This document shows, one piece after another, positions 22,074-33,446 of a stretch of DNA of 64,000 nucleotides. The stretch is from Tetrastigma voinierianum (Eukaryota; Streptophyta; Magnoliopsida; Vitales; Vitaceae), in NCBI GenBank assembly GCA_016808115.1, contig JAEQBH010000287.1, positions 248,001 to 312,000 of the forward strand, in the 5' to 3' direction. The position numbers were made by a program, and so were the translations under genes. The notes beneath the pieces were generated by a model that saw only the letters and a list, made by a program, of their open reading frames with translations, made no database searches and was not told where the DNA came from. Within the stretch, counting starts at the first letter, position 1, and every line of letters starts with the position of its first letter.

Positions 22074-23720
22074 GAGCTTAACTTGAGACAACGTAGATGG
22101 ATGGAATTGATCAAGGATTATGGATTGTGTCACATTACCACTCGTGAAAGCTTAATGTACGCGCACGCTCTCGAGTAGAAAGTCAGTGCAAACACTACGA
22201 GCATTGAATGCTCATTTTTCATTATTAGACGACGGTGCAATAGTGGTAGAATTAATGGCAAATCTGAATCTATTAAATCAAGTGCAAGAGGCACAAAAGA
22301 CTGATGAGAAAATTGTTGCCATTGTAAGTCATAATAGAATGGGGAAAGAAACTGAGATTTTAGTGGAATGAGATGGATTCAGGATATAGAGATCTGCTTG
22401 TGTACCTTAATGATGAGATGAGTTGAAGAAATCCATTCTTGAAGAGGCACATAGTGGATCCTTTGCTATACATCCTCATAGCACGAAAATGTATCAGGAT
22501 TTGAAGACTTCTTGCTGGTGGTCCGGAATAAAGAAAGATGTTTCGAATTTTGTGACCAAATGTATGGTGTGCCAGAAGGTGAAAGCAGAACATCAAGTTC
22601 CTTCAAGTTTGTTGCAGCCTATTAGAATACCTGAGTGGAAATGGGACCGAATCACAATGGATTTTGTGGTCGGGTTACCATTGACAGGGAGAAAGCATGA
22701 TTTAGTTCGGGGTCGCGGGTAGATCGACGGGACGGTTAAATTCTCATTTCTTACCAAGAAGAACTCACTCATTCACTTGATGTTGATGTGAGTTTTTACA
22801 TAAAGGAAATAGTTCTACATGAGATTCTAGTGTCTAATATCTCTAGGTTCAATTCCTCGAGACTGGGGCAAATCGCAAGATATTTTAGGCACTCGAATTA
22901 AATTTCAGCACGACTTTCCAATCTGCAGCATTTAACGGACAATCCGAGGGAGAGTTATCTGCCTTAGAAGATATGTTAAGAAGTCATGGTAATTCGACTA
23001 TGAAGGTGGAAGCTGACAGACATATTCCTCTAGCTGAATTTGTACAACAATACCTTCCAAATGTAGTATTGGAATGGCCCTCATGAGGCTCTCACTAAGG
23101 AAGTGTAGAACACCACCTGTCGGGATGTGAGATAAGTGAGAAGAAAGTGATCAGCCCCGATTTGATCCAAGAAACCGAGGAGAAGGTGAAAATGATCAGA
23201 GAAAGATTAAAGGTAGTGTGGATAGACAAAAGCCTTACGCTGACTTGAAAAGAAAGGACATTCAATATGAGATCGGCAAGAAAGTGTTCTTGAAAGTTTC
23301 TCCTTGGAAGAAAATCATGAGATTTGGGCGAAAAGGCATGTTGAGCCTTAAGTCTATCAAATAAGATGAAGCATCAAGAAAGTGGGTCCAGTGGCATATA
23401 GGTTAGCCTTACCTCTAGAGTTGGAAAAGATCCATAACATTTTCCACTTTTCAATGTTAAGGAGGTATGGGTTAGACCCCTCACATGTGGTCTCTTCGGA
23501 GATTATTGAGCTTCGCTCGGACTTCACTTATGAAGAGGAACCCGTAGAGATCATGGCTCGAGAAGTCAAAGAATTGAGGAACAAACGAATTCCATTAGTC
23601 AAAGTATTATGGAGAATCCACAAGACAGAGAAAGCCACGTGTGAAAATGAAGAAACTATGTTCAGCAATATCTGCAACTGTTCATTGAAGGTAATTTCGA
23701 GGACGAAATCTTCTAAGTAG
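22074..23720 (+). pseudogene. Element C integrase with chromodomain
   Basis: The zinc-binding domain lies at 22423-22620, with HSGSFAIHPHSTKMYQDL (His pair) and KCMVCQKVKAEHQ (Cys pair). The catalytic core starts with WKWDRITMDFVVGLPLTGRK at about 22636-22695 and is then broken by frameshifts to about 23100. The C-terminal barrel region reads VGPVAYRLALPLELEKIHNI at 23382-23440. The chromodomain at about 23530-23720 shows EEPVEIMAREVKELRNKRIP and a conserved VLWRIHK. The chromodomain of these elements is known to guide integration to heterochromatin marks. Confidence 0.85.
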
Positions 23721-24093
23721 AGAGGAGTTGTAACACCCCAAATTACACCCTAATAGTTTTATAACATGTTTAGGGTATAAAAAAAAAAGTTAAATATGCA
23801 TTTTTTTGAAAAAAAAAAAATTTAATACTAAGTGAGAAAATAATGATAAAACCAAAATTAATACGAGAGTCAAGGGTAAAATTGAAAAATGTCACATTAA
23901 GGACTCAAGGGTCATAAAGCTAGAAAAATACATGTTAAAGTTGAATATGTGATAAATGAATTGCAAATAGAAATGAAATGAAAGACTTTAATGAAAAAAT
24001 GGGAAAACTTAACCAAAAATGAGATTTTCCAAACAAGGCCTGCCTTGTACATGAAATGAGATAAGACCAAATTTGGTCTTAGAATTGGGCATT
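23715..24093 (+). repeat. Element C purine tract and truncated 3' LTR
   Basis: The tract AAGTAGAGAGGAGT precedes TGTAACACCCC at 23729. From there 365 bp align with the 5' LTR with few differences (compare 23729-24093 with 15888-16245). At GGGCAT the homology breaks and a new LTR start, TGTAACGCCC, follows at 24094. Confidence 0.85.
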
Positions 24094-25205
24094 GTAACGC
24101 CCTAAAAATACCTTAATAGTTTTATAACATGTTCAGGGTGTAAAATAAATTAAATTATATTTTTCTGGAGTTTAAATGGCCAAAAACGAAAAATGATAAA
24201 AACCCGAAAATTTTACAGGAGCCAAATAAATTTGGTAAAAATGTCAAATGAGGACCTAAGGGTCATAAATGAGTAATGTAAGTGCCAAAGTATAAATGAA
24301 ATGAAATGAAGTGAAAATGAAATTGAAATGAAGCTTTAAAGTGAGAAAAAAGGGAATTAGTGTGTAGCTAAACAAGGCTTAGTGAAGGACTTTGATTAAA
24401 AGACCAAATATTGGTCTTTGAGAGACATTTCTCACATTCCCTCATTCTCTCAATCAGCTCATCTCTCTCTCGCACAAATCTCTCTCTCTCAAACTCTCAT
24501 CGATCGTACCTTCCACTTTGGGAAACCGAAAATCACTTGGGTTTCCCTCATTTTTCAAGCCGTTTTGTCTATAGTCTAAACCCTAGATTGATCTGCCTGC
24601 TTTCGAGAAATCAAGGACAATCCGTGCGAGGAGTCATACAGGTCAAGAAGAAAACCAGTGGTTTTCGCCTCCTTCAGAAGGTAAGTGTAACCAAATTTCT
24701 AGATCTATGGAAAAGCTAGTGTATTGGGGTAGAAATCAACCCTAACTGGAAACCCTAGAATGGCTTACTGATTTTCTCGTTTGTTCTTCCTACATCTCTT
24801 CTTAGTTAAGTTATGTGTTTGATTTGTCAAAATTGAAATGTTGAGATGAAATATGTTTATGTGTTTTTGTTTTGAACCTCAAACGAATTGATTCGAGTGT
24901 TTGGTAACTGTTTTCAAGTGTATTAAACATGAAAAAGAGGAAAAGAAAACGAAACAAAGATCGTAAGAGGCTCGCGAAACTTGCGAAAATTCTTGGTTGT
25001 AAATTTAAACTTCGCGAAAAATTGTGCTCGCAGCCCGCGAAATTTCCCCACGAGCCCCGTCCGAATTTGATACAAACTTTAATATGCCATAACTTTTTCG
25101 TCCGAACTCCAATTCAAGTGTTCTTGGATTCTACAGAAAGATCTTTGAGTCTAGAATCTAACCATATGCCATTTAATAGCAATTGGTTCTTACATATTTT
25201 CTAAA
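24094..25205 (+). repeat. LTR D: fragment of a related chromovirus LTR
   Basis: It starts TGTAACGCCCTAAAAATACC and resembles the C and G LTRs in layout. There is a CT-rich leader at 24430-24500. A splice-like AAGGTAAGTG occurs near 24680. The block GTATTGGGGTAGAAATCAA is shared with 17212. A CGCGAAA-rich stretch lies at 24965-25050, directly followed by a conserved block CATAACTTTTTCGTCCGAAC. No internal region or partner LTR is present, so it is a fragment or a solo LTR. The right limit is uncertain. Confidence 0.65.
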
Positions 25206-25400
25206 AATTTGATTGTAGCACCAAGTATACTAATTGCTTGGATGTGTTGATGTTTAAGTTGAGTTTTTCTTTTCTCGAATCCCTCTAAGTGTAAGTGAAG
25301 CATGTGGGTGTCCCTCAACCCACAAATAGGATTAAAAATGAGGCATAACAATGCCTAAAACAAATGTTAAGGATTTTCTAAAGGGGAGGAATTAGAAACT
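25206..25400. other. Unassigned junction between LTR D and element E
   Basis: About 200 bp that I cannot assign to either neighbour. It contains no legible reading frame. The missing 3' end of element E (integrase tail, chromodomain, 3' LTR) would be expected here, so a deletion breakpoint probably lies within it. Confidence 0.4.
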
Positions 25401-26440
25401 TGAGCAATCAAGTCCTCCTTCTCTGGGGTGTCCTTACCAAATCAGGACCTATGGAGGATCTCTCTCCTACCCCTGTCCAACAAACCAGAGATTGACATGG
25501 CCTCCTATATAGTGCCTCATAGGGTGCCATCTGTATGCTCGCCTGATAACTATTGTTGTTATAGGCGAATTCTACCAAGGGTAAATGCTCTTCCAGCCAC
25601 CCTTAAGAGCTAGGACACATGCCCGTAGCATGTCCTCTAACGTCTGGATGGTCCTCTCTGATTGATCGTCCGTTTGGGGATGAAAGGCAGTGCTCAACAT
25701 CAACTGTATCCCCATGGCTCATTAGAAGCTCTCCCAAAAATGAGCTGTAAACCTGGGATCCTGGTTCGATACTATAAAGACTGGCACTCCATGTCACCGG
25801 ACAATCCTCGTATGTATAACCAGTAGAATTCCTGCAGAGTAAAGGTCATCCACATAGCCAAAAAGTGTGCTGACTTTGTGATCTGGTCCATGATCACCCA
25901 CACCGCATCATGCCCTCGTGATGTTTGTGGCAAGTGAGTCACAAAATCCATTGTGACGTGCCCCACTTCCACTCCGTTACCTCCAACGGTTGGAGTAACC
26001 CCGTTGGCCTCTGGTGTTCAGCTTTTACCTTCTAACATGTAAGGCACTGACGAATAAAATCCCCAACTTGTTGCTTCATTCTACTCCAGTAAAACCGGCG
26101 ATTAAGATCATGGTACATTTTCGCATAATTCGGATGTACAACAAACGAGTAATGGAACCCAAGTATGATCTCCTCTTCAAATCACGATTTGGGAACCAAA
26201 ACTCTTCCCCCCTATACCAAAGACTCATCCGCGGAACGGCCTAGCCTTTGTCACTTGTACCCGATCGGCATCTGCCCCGATGGATAACTTTTGTGTCTTC
26301 TGTTCCTGTGGACTCAATCACCTTGCTCAGTAAGGAAGGCATAGCCACTAAACTCCCTAAAATACCCTAAGCATGATCACTGTACTCCAGTCTAACCGTC
26401 CCACACCCTGAAAGATCCGCCACTCACCTGAAGCCATACT
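25400..26440 (-). pseudogene. Element E integrase, C-terminus missing
   Basis: On the minus strand the zinc-domain region lies at about 26240-26000. The catalytic core begins at 25972 with EVGHVTMDFVTHLPQTSRGH and VWVIMDQITKSAHFLAM, where the first catalytic Asp is in TMDF. Frames then shift. Around 25700-25620 pieces of the core C-terminal half are visible, and at about 25590-25440 a frame containing VEFAYNN and MAPYEAL-type sequence. After about 25400 homology stops, so the barrel domain and chromodomain are absent. Several frameshifts show that it is not functional. Confidence 0.75.
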
Positions 26441-27373
26441 TCAGCCGCATTCCCGTGACTCCAAACGAGCCCATCAGGCCCCACATTTTCTTTACCGAGA
26501 TGGTAATGCAAAGTGAAGTCATAGTCCTTCAAATACTCCATCCACCTGCGCTACCTTATATTGAGGTCCTGCTATGTAAAGATGTATTTCATACTTTTAT
26601 GGTCCGAAAACACCTCGAACTGCTCACCATACAGGTATTGGCGCCATATCTTCAAGGCAAAGACAATGGCTGCAAACTCCATATCATGCATAGGGTAATT
26701 CTGCTTGTGATTCTTTAATTGTTGAGAACCATAAGCCACAACCCTTTCGGACTACATCAAAACACATCACAGTTCGTCCTTCGAGTAATCATAATATTAA
26801 TCGTGGTACTTGTCTCCCTCTGTGACTATCGTAATAGAGCTGAAGTAAGCCTCCTTTTACCCCTAATGCCCTCCTCACACATGTCATTCCACTCCAAACT
26901 CTGCCTCCCTTCTCTGGTTAATTTCACATAGCGAAGCTACTGAGAAGTCCCAATGAACCTTCCAGAATACCCTACTAATCCCAAGAAACTAATGATCTCA
27001 AAGACCACTCTGGGCCTCCTAACCCATAATTTCCAAAACCTTCTCCGAGTCCGCTAAGACACCCAAAGCTGAAACCACATGACCCAAGAATCTCACCTCC
27101 GTAAGCCAAAATTCACATTTGCTGAATTTGGCATAAAGCTGATGGTCTCTTAAAGCTCGGAGAACAATCCTCAAATGATCCTCATGCTCCTTCTCCAACT
27201 TGGAGTATATTAGGATGTTGTCAACGAAGACCACAACAAATCGATCCAAATAAGGTTTGAATACCCTATGCATGAGATCCATGAATGCCGTTGGAGTTTT
27301 TTTCAACCCGAATGACATCACTGTGAACTAAAAATGCCCATATCGTGTTCTAAACACCGTCCTAGGGATGTCT
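26440..27373 (-). pseudogene. Element E RT C-terminal half and RNase H
   Basis: The open stretch 27321-27019 on the minus strand reads TAFMDLMHRVFKPYLDRFVV and then VFVDNILIYSK, so the second catalytic aspartate of the RT is replaced by Asn (codon AAC). The connection follows with SKCEFWLTEVRFLGHVVSAL. RNase H lies at about 26745-26455, with frames giving LKNHKQNYPMHDMEFAAIVF and YGEQFEVFSDHKSMKYIF. The upstream edge at 27373 is where LTR F begins; the missing RT half is at 36980-37435. Confidence 0.8.
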
Positions 27374-28187
27374 TGTCACACCCTGATTTCCACGGTGTGA
27401 TTTATGTTATTTTACCATCTTTTTTTTTTTTTTTTTCATCATCAGTCCCTAACATAGGACTCTTTCAAAATCTAACACTTACATAAAAGGGCTACTACTA
27501 CTCTACACACCATATATATCAACTCGTATTTCAAAACCCGAGTCCAAAACCCACTGAGTAATCTCCTAGAAACGTAATTAAAACTCAACCTGTGTCTCAA
27601 AACATATATATACATATTCCATAATTCGAGGTAAGTCCTCACGCACCCAAGACTACACTTACACTTGATCAAAATAATATTTGCATAATAAAATGCCAAA
27701 ACTTCTACAAAGTGTCCCAAACTAATAAATTAAGCCAACATACAATGACCCATGACGATATGAACTCGTCCAAAATATACAAGCAGAACGTCCACACAAC
27801 ACTAGATGTTCTCAAAATATGCCCAACCACCGCGATGATAAGGCCGACGCACACCCTTGAACCCAAAACCCCGCAAGTCAGTCCTCAAGTCATGCAATTG
27901 GTCTCAGACTGTGATCTAAGGTGGAGGGAATAATGGGCGTAGTCTGACAACTCAAAAGAGTGAATCCCATGTCAAAGCCATGCTTATAAAAAAACATTTC
28001 AAAAAATACAAATAATTCAACACATCTCAAAACATGAGCATTTCAATTAATAGGCTGATGTGGAAACAAATGGATGCAATACTACCACCATCTCGAATTT
28101 CATCGCTGACTCTTTCGGCTTTCACCCGTGGACTAGCCGATCATCCCCCGAACAACTACAAATTGCCGGGACTTACTAACAGTGGAT
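27374..28187 (-). repeat. LTR F, left part
   Basis: From the terminal TGTCACACCC to the edge of element H. It contains a poly-T run at about 27419-27437 and no coding sequence. It is inferred to be continuous with 35078-36979. Confidence 0.55.
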
Positions 28188-29881
28188 TGATTCAGGCTTA
28201 CAAGAGGGTGATCCGAATCAACAAAATTTATATCCTATATTCTCCTACCACGTAGTCAAGCTACCGCAAAGATAGTGGTCTAGGGTCGGTTAATGTGGAC
28301 GGGTTGGTTTTCTTCAGATAAATGATTTGAGGAAACAAAACCGGTGAATTTGGTTTGATTTTAAGGTGGGGTAAAAACAAGGTTGGTGGTTTGCAAACTC
28401 GAAAAGAAATAAAATAAAAATGTAAAATAGAACTCCTCAAGTATCAAATACTAAGTCTAAGATCCTAGCTAACCGAGAGGTCCCCGTTAATTTCCTCAAG
28501 GCTGGGGAGGATGACATATAGTCATCTCCCGAACCGGACTTTCATTCGCATTAAAACCTAAACCCTAATAATTTTCCTTTGATAGAAAGCATTTATTTAA
28601 CATTTGTGGTCCCCATGCTGAAAATCTATCTCACTCATCCTACAATGATTCAGAAGGGTAACTAATGAGTCTCAATGGATCTAAAAAATAAGAACCAATG
28701 AACCCCAAAAGATTACCGCTTCAAGTATTGATCAAAGTGGATGCACTTGCAAAGGAAAACCCAGCCCCTAACCTACCCTCGGCTCAGAATGGAAACTAAT
28801 GGATATTAGTGTATCTAAAGCCAAGAATACACTAAATCCTAAAAGCTTGCCAAGTATCGCAAAGAAAGTACATCAAAGAGCTTTAAACCTAGAAATGAAA
28901 ATTGGGAACCAAAATGACAAAACCTCGGCCGCTTGAAAAACAAAGGGAACCACCACAGCCCCGCAGATCCTTCCCCAATAGCCTTTTTACCAAGAAGGAA
29001 AGTGGTTTTAGCCACTCATCCTCCAAGTCATTATCCCGAGGGTGTTCGCAACCAAGAAAGGAGAGAAAGAGGAGAGAGAAGAGAGAAAACTGAACAAAAT
29101 AAAAGTCAGTCAAAGATTTAAAGTTAGGGTTACAACTTATAAGGTGGCTTATATGAAGCACCCAATGTGTGAAATGACAAAATACCTAAAATACATGATT
29201 ACAATAGGGACAAAGTGGTAATTATACAAACCTGGTCGCTTGGAACCAAAAATATCAAAAACACAGATTACCCATTTTCGCTATGCAGGAATTTTCACAC
29301 ATAGCTTAAAATTCATTTAGCATGGGCAGCCCGCTAAGCCAGCAAAATTCTGCGTAGATACAGCGAATTGAGAAATTTCATGGTCACCGCGAATTTCGCT
29401 AGCTAGCCAAATTCCCGCTTAGCCTAGCGAAAAATATTTCCGTGAGATAGCGAAATTGGGAAATTACTAGAGACAGAATTTCGCTTAGCCTAGCAAAATC
29501 TCTAATTTCGCAACCCAGAGAAATTGAAAATTTCATATGGCATACGAAATACACCGTGGGCTCTCATTCCTCGCACACTGCTCCGCCTATCGCATCCCGC
29601 ATTTTGCTCCCCCGCTTCACTTTTCTTCTATTTTTCTTCTCTTTCTTTCCTCTAAATACTGACCTATGATGTTGATTTTGACTCGAATTCTTCTAGCTTG
29701 ATCGACTCAACAATGTTGGCATGATTAGCTCACAAAACCGCAAAATTTGCCACAAAATGCTAACAAGAGAATAATAGACCTTTTAATGTGTAAATCGGGT
29801 TAATTAGAATGATTAGTATACAAAAGCACTCAAACCTATAATAAATAGGGCTCAAATAGTAATTTTTTAGTACTAATCACA
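28188..29881 (-). repeat. Element H 3' LTR
   Basis: On the + strand it begins TGATTCAGG and ends CTAATCACA (1694 bp). That is the complement of the TGTGATTAG...GAATCA ends of the A family. It contains a cluster of TTCGCT, TAGCGAAA and CGCGAATTTCGC-type motifs at 29275-29560. A TATA-like CTTATAAG lies near 29139 on the minus strand. Confidence 0.8.
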
Positions 29882-31375
29882 CTCCCTTAACCTACACTCA
29901 TAGTCCCTTAGCAATGAAAGAAAGAAAGAAAAGAGAGAACATACAAAATGATAACAAAATAATGTGCACAAAATGGTATTTCAAAAGGTTGTGAAGAGTA
30001 ATGCCTAACCCTAAGTAAGAATCATCAACCCTCATTCAATAATCATCAAGAGAATGAATGCCATACAAAATTGAATATCAAAATAGACTCCTTCTTAGTG
30101 AATCCACCATAAATTTCCACCAAAATCTAAGTGTTTTTTTTTTTAGCTCTCAACAATAAACTGTCAAACTGCACTCTCCCCCAACCTAACTACTACCACG
30201 ACCTAGCATGCTAACCAACCTAAATAGATCAGGACCCACCTCTTATTCCACAATTCTTTTTGTGTTGTAGGTGCAATGTCAGGAATCGACTCTCACCAAA
30301 GTCCATGTAACAGTGGATCTACCGATGACTCTCAACCAATTAGGGCTTAGGCACCAAGTCATAAGGATCTTTCGACCACAACTCTTCTGTGTTTCACCGG
30401 ACTTCGAATGATTTAGACTCCAGCACCTACAACTTGCTAAACTCCACCCATCCACCCATGTAACTTAACACTAAGTCGGTGACTCCCAACCAAAGGAAGG
30501 CGAGCACCGGGCTTTAAAGGCTTTCGCCATACCCCTGACCATTCTCTAGTTTCAAGGCAAAGCATTGCAATTTTATTCTTTTCTTTCTTTTCTTTTTTTT
30601 TTTTTTTCAAGACGATTGGCCTTCTTTCCACATGGGTCCTTAACCTATGAAAGCAATAATGAAACTAGGGTAGTTATGCAAAGTAAAGGAGGTTGCGTGC
30701 TATTTTCAAATTTATATCATTGAAATCTAATGTGCTTTTGTGTGTGGTTAGCCAAAGGTGGAAGAAAAGGTCGAAATCAATAAGAATTCAACTAATCATT
30801 CACTCAACTAAGCATGGAACCAATCTAACATCATTAGAATTGGAGAAAGCTTCAATTTTTCAAACCACAAGTCAGCAAAACCACAAAAATTTTGGTCGCA
30901 AAACGTCCAAATTTTTTGAAAGTAAGTCAGAAGTATAACAGCCTTATAGAAAGGGGACCCAGCAGTCACTCAAACATCACAAAAATGGGCTTCACAAAAT
31001 AATACAAAAGAGTAAATACAAAAGCCACTTCCTTCGCTAACTCTCCCCCCAACCCAAACATCCTGTCCTAAATGAGGCTCCTGATTGGAAAATTGTGAGA
31101 AGGAAGTGTTACCTCCTTGATGCGATGTGATCATCAGCTGGATAGAGAGACTTCGTAAGCTTCCATCGACACCTTATTCACTCCGTCAGTTTCAAATAAA
31201 CAAGTTAGTAAGAAAGAGAGGAAAGCGACTACTTGACCATTTTTAAAATTACACTTTTATAATAATCTCAAAATGTTCTTTCTAATATATTTGACTTACA
31301 CTCCTAAGCTTCCAATCCAAGACTTAACGCTAAAACTGAATGACGAAGTTTACGGAGAAACAAAATTTGGTGGCA
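29882..31375 (-). other. Element H 3' internal noncoding region
   Basis: The block at 30230-30560 matches, in opposite orientation, the 3' region of element A (8300-8620) and 63720-63960 of J, including GAATCGACTCTCACCAAAGT at about 30281. A pyrimidine run at 30577-30608 is the counterpart of A's purine tract at 8226-8290. The rest shows no reading frame. Confidence 0.6.
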
Positions 31376-32260
31376 AAATGAGGCCTACAGCGAAAAAAAA
31401 TTTCTGCTCCTACGTAATTTTCGCTAGCTCAGCTTAAATTTCGCTTAAAGTTAGCGAAAATTTGATTACAATAAATTTCGCTTATGTTCATAAATTTTCA
31501 CTATGTCTAATAAATAAATTTTTTTGATTTTGATTTTTTTTTTTGAAAATCAAATAAAATAAAAATAAAAATAATAAAATTAAATTAAAAAAGTATATGT
31601 ATATATAAAAAAACGATTTTTTTTTTTTTAAATTAACATTTTTTTAAGGATAAATTTTTTTTATATTTTATATACATATATAAAAATAAAAATAATATTT
31701 TTTTATTTTATTTTTAAATTTTTTTTTTTGAAATAAAAATAATATATAAAGAAAAAAAAATATATAAAGAAAAACAAACGTTTTTTTTTTTTTTTTATAA
31801 AATAAAATGGAAGTATCAGGCACTGCTTTGTCTTCTGTCGGGCAATCGCTGATTTTGTTATTCGTCAGTATTTTCGCTAAGCTAGCGAAATGCACTGTTC
31901 CTAGCGAAAATTTCTAATTTCGCTGTCTAACAAAATTTCTATTAGGTTAGCTAAATTTCTCATGCAAATTTAGCTTAAATTTTCATCTATAGCGAAATTT
32001 TCGCATTTCGCTAGAATTGTGAAATTTTAGCTATAGTTGCGAAAATCTTGATTTTCAATCCAGGCTTCAAAATTTGCACAATAACTGCAAAAATTAATGC
32101 AAGAAAAATTAAGAAAAATTGCAGAAGAGTAAAAATTAATTCAAAACATACCTCAATTCAAAAATTAGAGAAAATCTAAAAGAAAATTAAAGAAATCAAA
32201 ATAAAATACGATAAATAAAACAAAACAAGAAAATTAAAACAAAAAAGGGTGGGGAGCTTT
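31376..32260 (-). repeat. Element H motif-rich and AT-rich spacer
   Basis: Two clusters of TTTCGCT/AGCGAAA motifs (31390-31500 and 31868-32050) flank an extreme AT-rich, mainly A/T homopolymer stretch at 31500-31800. In both clusters the motif often occurs in inverted pairs. Similar motifs fill the LTRs of the same element. The AT-rich core appears to be low-complexity expansion. No coding sequence is present. Confidence 0.65.
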
Positions 32261-32559
32261 TAGGAAATGCCGGTGTTCAGGCTCCAAAACCCGAACCTAA
32301 GATTCCGAATCCAACCGGGTGCCATGCAATATAGGCAACCGGCTAGGCTAGATGTAGTGGCAAAGCTTACATTGGCCACTAACTTCTTGAATTTTTGCAA
32401 TACATGCAAGCTGATGGGTCGGGACTTATGGTTGAGCAAGTGCCGTATGCTTCAGCTCGTCAGCAGTAAATATGTACACCGGCAAAGGTTATGTGGCCCG
32501 GCATTGCGTAGGTGTTTTGGGTTGGGATTGTGGTGCAGGTGAAGGCAGGATGTAGACTG

Positions 32560-33200
32560 AATCAGTAGGGGGCAGGGGTAAATTGTTCTCTCAGGTTTCC
32601 ACCGGTCTCGGCCAACAACAGTGGGGATTGCATCCTTCTTCTCCTATGCTGCATAACAACACCAACGTTTGAGGATCTTAATTCTCTACTGTGCCTTCAG
32701 GGTCAGCCAGACACGGCTCCACCATGGTGCCATTTAGGCACTCTCTTCCTTGACCCTCTCTTCCTTTGGCCGAACAGCCGATTGGTATTTTAAGATGGAT
32801 TCCTCGCAGATGTCCAATTTTTGATCAATTTCACTTCGGAACCCATCAAATTCTTGTTCAAGGAGCTCTCAACCTGCCTTAGTTTTTGATCGGGCCCGAT
32901 AATCACTAGCAATTCCTTGCCCTCTATGAATTGTCCACTTTGCTCGCTTCAAATCGTGATTACTTGTTCAACAAGGATAAGGGTGGTGGTCGCCGCCTGG
33001 AAGTTGGCGTAAAATGCAGTAAGGTGAGGTATATAAGCGAGGGAACATTATAGACATGTGCACTCATCCATTGGTCTCTATATTCCCTCATAAATCTAGG
33101 TGGGCTCGATTTCTCCTCCTGGTGGTCACTGATTTTGCCATGCGAGGTCTCTATGAACCCCACTGTCATGATATGCTCAGGTTACTCTCCACCAAATATC
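32560..33200 (-). pseudogene. Element H decayed internal ORF with coiled-coil stretch
   Basis: I do not recognise this product. On the minus strand, pieces in different frames read PPRFMREYRDQWMSAHVYNV (about 33085-33030), then IEGKELLVIIGPDQKL (about 32915-32870), then a Glu/Lys-rich helix-like run containing SEIDQKLDICEESILKYQSA (about 32845-32785). The order and spacing suggest one ancestral ORF with a coiled coil, now frameshifted. Its place next to the primer site is where gag would be, but I see no zinc knuckle or capsid signature. It could be a shrunken gag, an env-like remnant or captured sequence. Confidence 0.4.
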
Positions 33201-33422
33201 TACTATATTGTTCAATTCCTCTTCCATTTGATCACTATCAAACCCACTCGAAATGTAATCCCTAAAGATAAATATGGCACACAAAAACAGCTTCTCGTTG
33301 TAAATTTTTTTTTACAAAAGGAACCCAACAAATAAAAAAATGACTCAGAATATAAAAGAAATCATCAATACTTGTGATGAGGATCACACGTGTTCCACAT
33401 TCATTGGAATGCACTAAGGCAC

Positions 33423-33440
33423 CATCCCCTAACGGCGCCA
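33423..33440 (-). other. Element H primer-binding site (tRNA-Asp-like)
   Basis: On the minus strand TGGCGCCGTTAGGGGAT lies six bases after the 5' LTR. It matches the tRNA-Asp-type site TGGCGCCGTTGCCGGGGA of Athila elements except for a small gap. Confidence 0.75.
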
Positions 33441-33446
33441 TGCATT

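Larger units (their letters stand above)
15888..24093 (+). mobile_element. Element C: Tekay/Del-type chromovirus with truncated 3' LTR
   Basis: It consists of a 5' LTR (15888-19017), a tRNA-iMet-like primer site, gag, protease, RT, RNase H, integrase, a chromodomain, a purine tract and the first 365 bp of the 3' LTR. The two LTR starts match closely (TGTAACACCCCAAATT at 15888 and 23729). The 3' LTR ends where LTR D begins at 24094. The coding part retains long readable stretches, with inactivating stops mostly of the CGA to TGA and CAA to TAA kind. Confidence 0.9.

Noticed and set aside
31500..31800. AT-rich region as possible origin, matrix attachment or organelle DNA
   Set aside because: It is mostly A/T homopolymers inside element H and fits low-complexity expansion; nothing specific supports another role.
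32267..32542. Open stretch of 91 codons on the + strand in element H
   Set aside because: Composition and translation show no known motif, and the element reads on the other strand; likely chance.
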